DNA of 8,611 nucleotides, from contig NZ_SMMD01000797.1 in the NCBI RefSeq assembly GCF_009711475.1, forward strand, positions 1 through 8,611, written 5' to 3'. Below the pieces are notes generated by a model that was not told the origin of the DNA, did no database searches, and saw only the letters and a program-made list of their open reading frames with translations. Position numbers and translations under genes: made by a program. How positions within the stretch are numbered: position 1 is the first letter of the stretch; every line of letters starts with the position of its first letter. This document shows, piece after piece, positions 7,594 through 8,611 of the stretch. The DNA comes from Fulvivirga aurantia (lineage in GTDB: Bacteria > Bacteroidota > Bacteroidia > Cytophagales > Cyclobacteriaceae).

Positions 7594-7601
7594 TAATTTT
7601 G
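7594..7601 (+). promoter_or_regulatory. Bacteroidota -7 promoter element TAATTTTG before DUF4421 gene
   Basis: TAATTTTG fits the Bacteroidota sigma-A -7 consensus TAnnTTTG exactly and sits five bases before the ATG at 7607. Transcription from it would start at or near the A of ATG, giving a nearly leaderless mRNA. No TTTG or TTG is seen at the expected -33 position (around 7570), so it may be weak or fortuitous. The close spacing is a pattern common in this phylum. Confidence 0.45.
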
Positions 7602-7606
7602 GCCCG

Positions 7607-8611
7607 ATGCGGGTGATTGTAGGAATAGTGTTTTTGAGTATTTTAGCGAGTGTGCATAGTAAGGCTACCGCCAAATATTCAATTAAAAAAGAAGATACCC
7701 TGCGAGCAACCTTTATCAGAGAGTTTGATGATCGGCTATATCTAAAGCCCATTTTTACTATTAGAAGCCTCTCTCTAGAGTTTGCCGATAAAAATAGAGA
7801 AGCAGACAATATCAATTACAAACCCAGCTCTAATAACTTTTTAGGGCTGGGTTTATATTTATTTGACATAGGCCTCGAAGTGTCTTTTAAGCTACCACAA
7901 GACGATGACGATGTGCCTGAGGAGATTTTCGGAGAAACAGAATCATTTGATTTTCAGACGAATATTTATGCCAGAAAGTGGGGTGCCGATATCGCCTACC
8001 AAAAATATGAAGGGCTATATCTAGAAAAACCAAAGAATCACATAGATAGCTGGCAGGAGGGTGATCCTTACCCTGTAAGAGAAGATCTGAATCTGAAGTA
8101 TGTACAGGCCAATTGGTTTTATGTGTTTAATAACCAAAAATTCTCATACCGCTCGCCTTATATACAAGCTGACCAACAGCTCAAGAGCCAGGGAAGCACT
8201 CAATTGGGCATGTTCTTTTCTAATTTTAAGTTTAGTGCTGATTCATCGCTCATACCACTGAGTGCCAGAGAAGCCTTTCCCAGAAACGAAAATATTACTA
8301 ACGGGCGGATTACAACTATTGCTGTACTGCCCGGGTATGCCTACACGCTTACCTGGAACAATATATACCTAAATACATCTCTGGCGGTGGGGCCAGGCAA
8401 CCTTTGGATTAAATTTGAGCGTGAGGGTGCTGAGGAGGAAGAAGTGAAAATACGACCTGTAGCCAACGTAAGAGCAGCCTTGGGTTATAATGGCGATTGG
8501 TTTTTTGGAGGTATAACAGCTGTAAATCAATTCGTGTCAGGGCGAATCGATAACCTTGATGTAAATAGCAACTCTGCTAATATCAAATTCTTTTTGGGTC
8601 TGAGAATCAAG
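7607..8611 (+). CDS. DUF4421 family protein, predicted outer-membrane beta-barrel (3' end outside window)
   Basis: The ATG at 7607 opens a frame of 335 codons that runs off the window without a stop. The N-terminus MRVIVGIVFLSILASVHSKATA is a signal peptide, so the protein is exported. The body matches what is known of DUF4421, a Bacteroidota family of unknown function: YKPSSNNFLGLGLYLFDIGLEVSF (71-94), DFQTNIYARKWGADIAYQKYEGLYLE (115-140), and RSPYIQADQQLKSQGSTQLGMFFSNF (182-207). Alternating amphipathic strands and aromatic residues suggest an outer-membrane barrel. The last visible residues, FFLGLRIK, resemble a terminal strand, so probably few residues are missing. It lies 18 bases after hslU and may be cotranscribed with it, or use the promoter motif in that gap. 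Residues 72-83 are encoded by a strong hairpin. No enzymatic motif is visible and I assign no function. Confidence 0.85.
   Translation, partial: MRVIVGIVFLSILASVHSKATAKYSIKKEDTLRATFIREFDDRLYLKPIFTIRSLSLEFADKNREADNINYKPSSNNFLGLGLYLFDIGLEVSFKLPQDDDDVPEEIFGETESFDFQTNIYARKWGADIAYQKYEGLYLEKPKNHIDSWQEGDPYPVREDLNLKYVQANWFYVFNNQKFSYRSPYIQADQQLKSQGSTQLGMFFSNFKFSADSSLIPLSAREAFPRNENITNGRITTIAVLPGYAYTLTWNNIYLNTSLAVGPGNLWIKFEREGAEEEEVKIRPVANVRAALGYNGDWFFGGITAVNQFVSGRIDNLDVNSNSANIKFFLGLRIK
7820..7854 (+). other. Terminator-like stem-loop inside the DUF4421 coding region
   Basis: AAACCCAGCTCTAA (7820-7833) pairs with TTAGGGCTGGGTTT (7841-7854) along 14 bp with a single G-U wobble and a 7-base loop (TAACTTT). 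A U-rich tract (ATATTTATTTG) follows. The pairing is better on plus-strand RNA, because the wobble would be a C-A mismatch on the minus strand. The shape is that of a Bacteroidota intrinsic terminator, yet the reading frame is open through it (codons 72-83). It could cause partial early termination or affect translation, or be a chance product of the KPSSNNFLGLGL codons. Confidence 0.6.

Noticed and set aside
7585..7815. 76-codon minus-strand open frame opposite the start of the DUF4421 gene
   Set aside because: The plus-strand frame has a signal peptide and family motifs; the antisense frame has none and overlaps the hslU stop.

Overview
The window looks like the chromosome of a member of the Bacteroidota, most plausibly the Cytophagia/Flavobacteriia side. 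The reasons are a moderate-to-low GC content, the lack of Shine-Dalgarno sequences before most starts, a TAnnTTTG-type promoter element, a PorQ protein of the Bacteroidota-only type IX secretion system (T9SS), a DUF4421 protein, and an OmpA protein with the layered architecture of PorE. No mobile element, phage gene, CRISPR array, tRNA or rRNA is visible.

Layout. On the minus strand, reading right to left, are a large cell-envelope protein (propeller / carboxypeptidase-regulatory-like / OmpA C-terminal domains; 526-2508, or from 2565) and then, after about 70 bases, an ECF sigma factor whose 3' end lies beyond base 1. A 104-base (or longer) divergent intergenic region separates these from a plus-strand run: lon (2670-5129), porQ (5133-6158), hslU (6170-7588) and a DUF4421 gene (7607 to the window end, still open). 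Gaps in the plus run are 3, 11 and 18 bases, so lon-porQ-hslU is very probably one operon. The DUF4421 gene may be cotranscribed, or partly driven by its own promoter.

How the genes relate. Lon and HslU are ATP-dependent cytoplasmic protein-degrading machines. PorQ is an outer-membrane T9SS component. The OmpA protein resembles the periplasmic T9SS factor PorE, and the ECF sigma factor is a type often tied to envelope regulation. The neighbourhood therefore reads as envelope/secretion plus protein quality control. The functional link between the protease genes and the T9SS gene is inference from proximity only.

The core genes are ordinary members of known families. The points most worth a second look are a 14-bp terminator-like hairpin inside the DUF4421 coding region, an ECF-like promoter signature in front of the sigma gene, the in-frame tandem stop followed directly by a TTG start at the lon/porQ junction, and the near-leaderless promoter motif before DUF4421. 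I did not find a convincing wholly new system.
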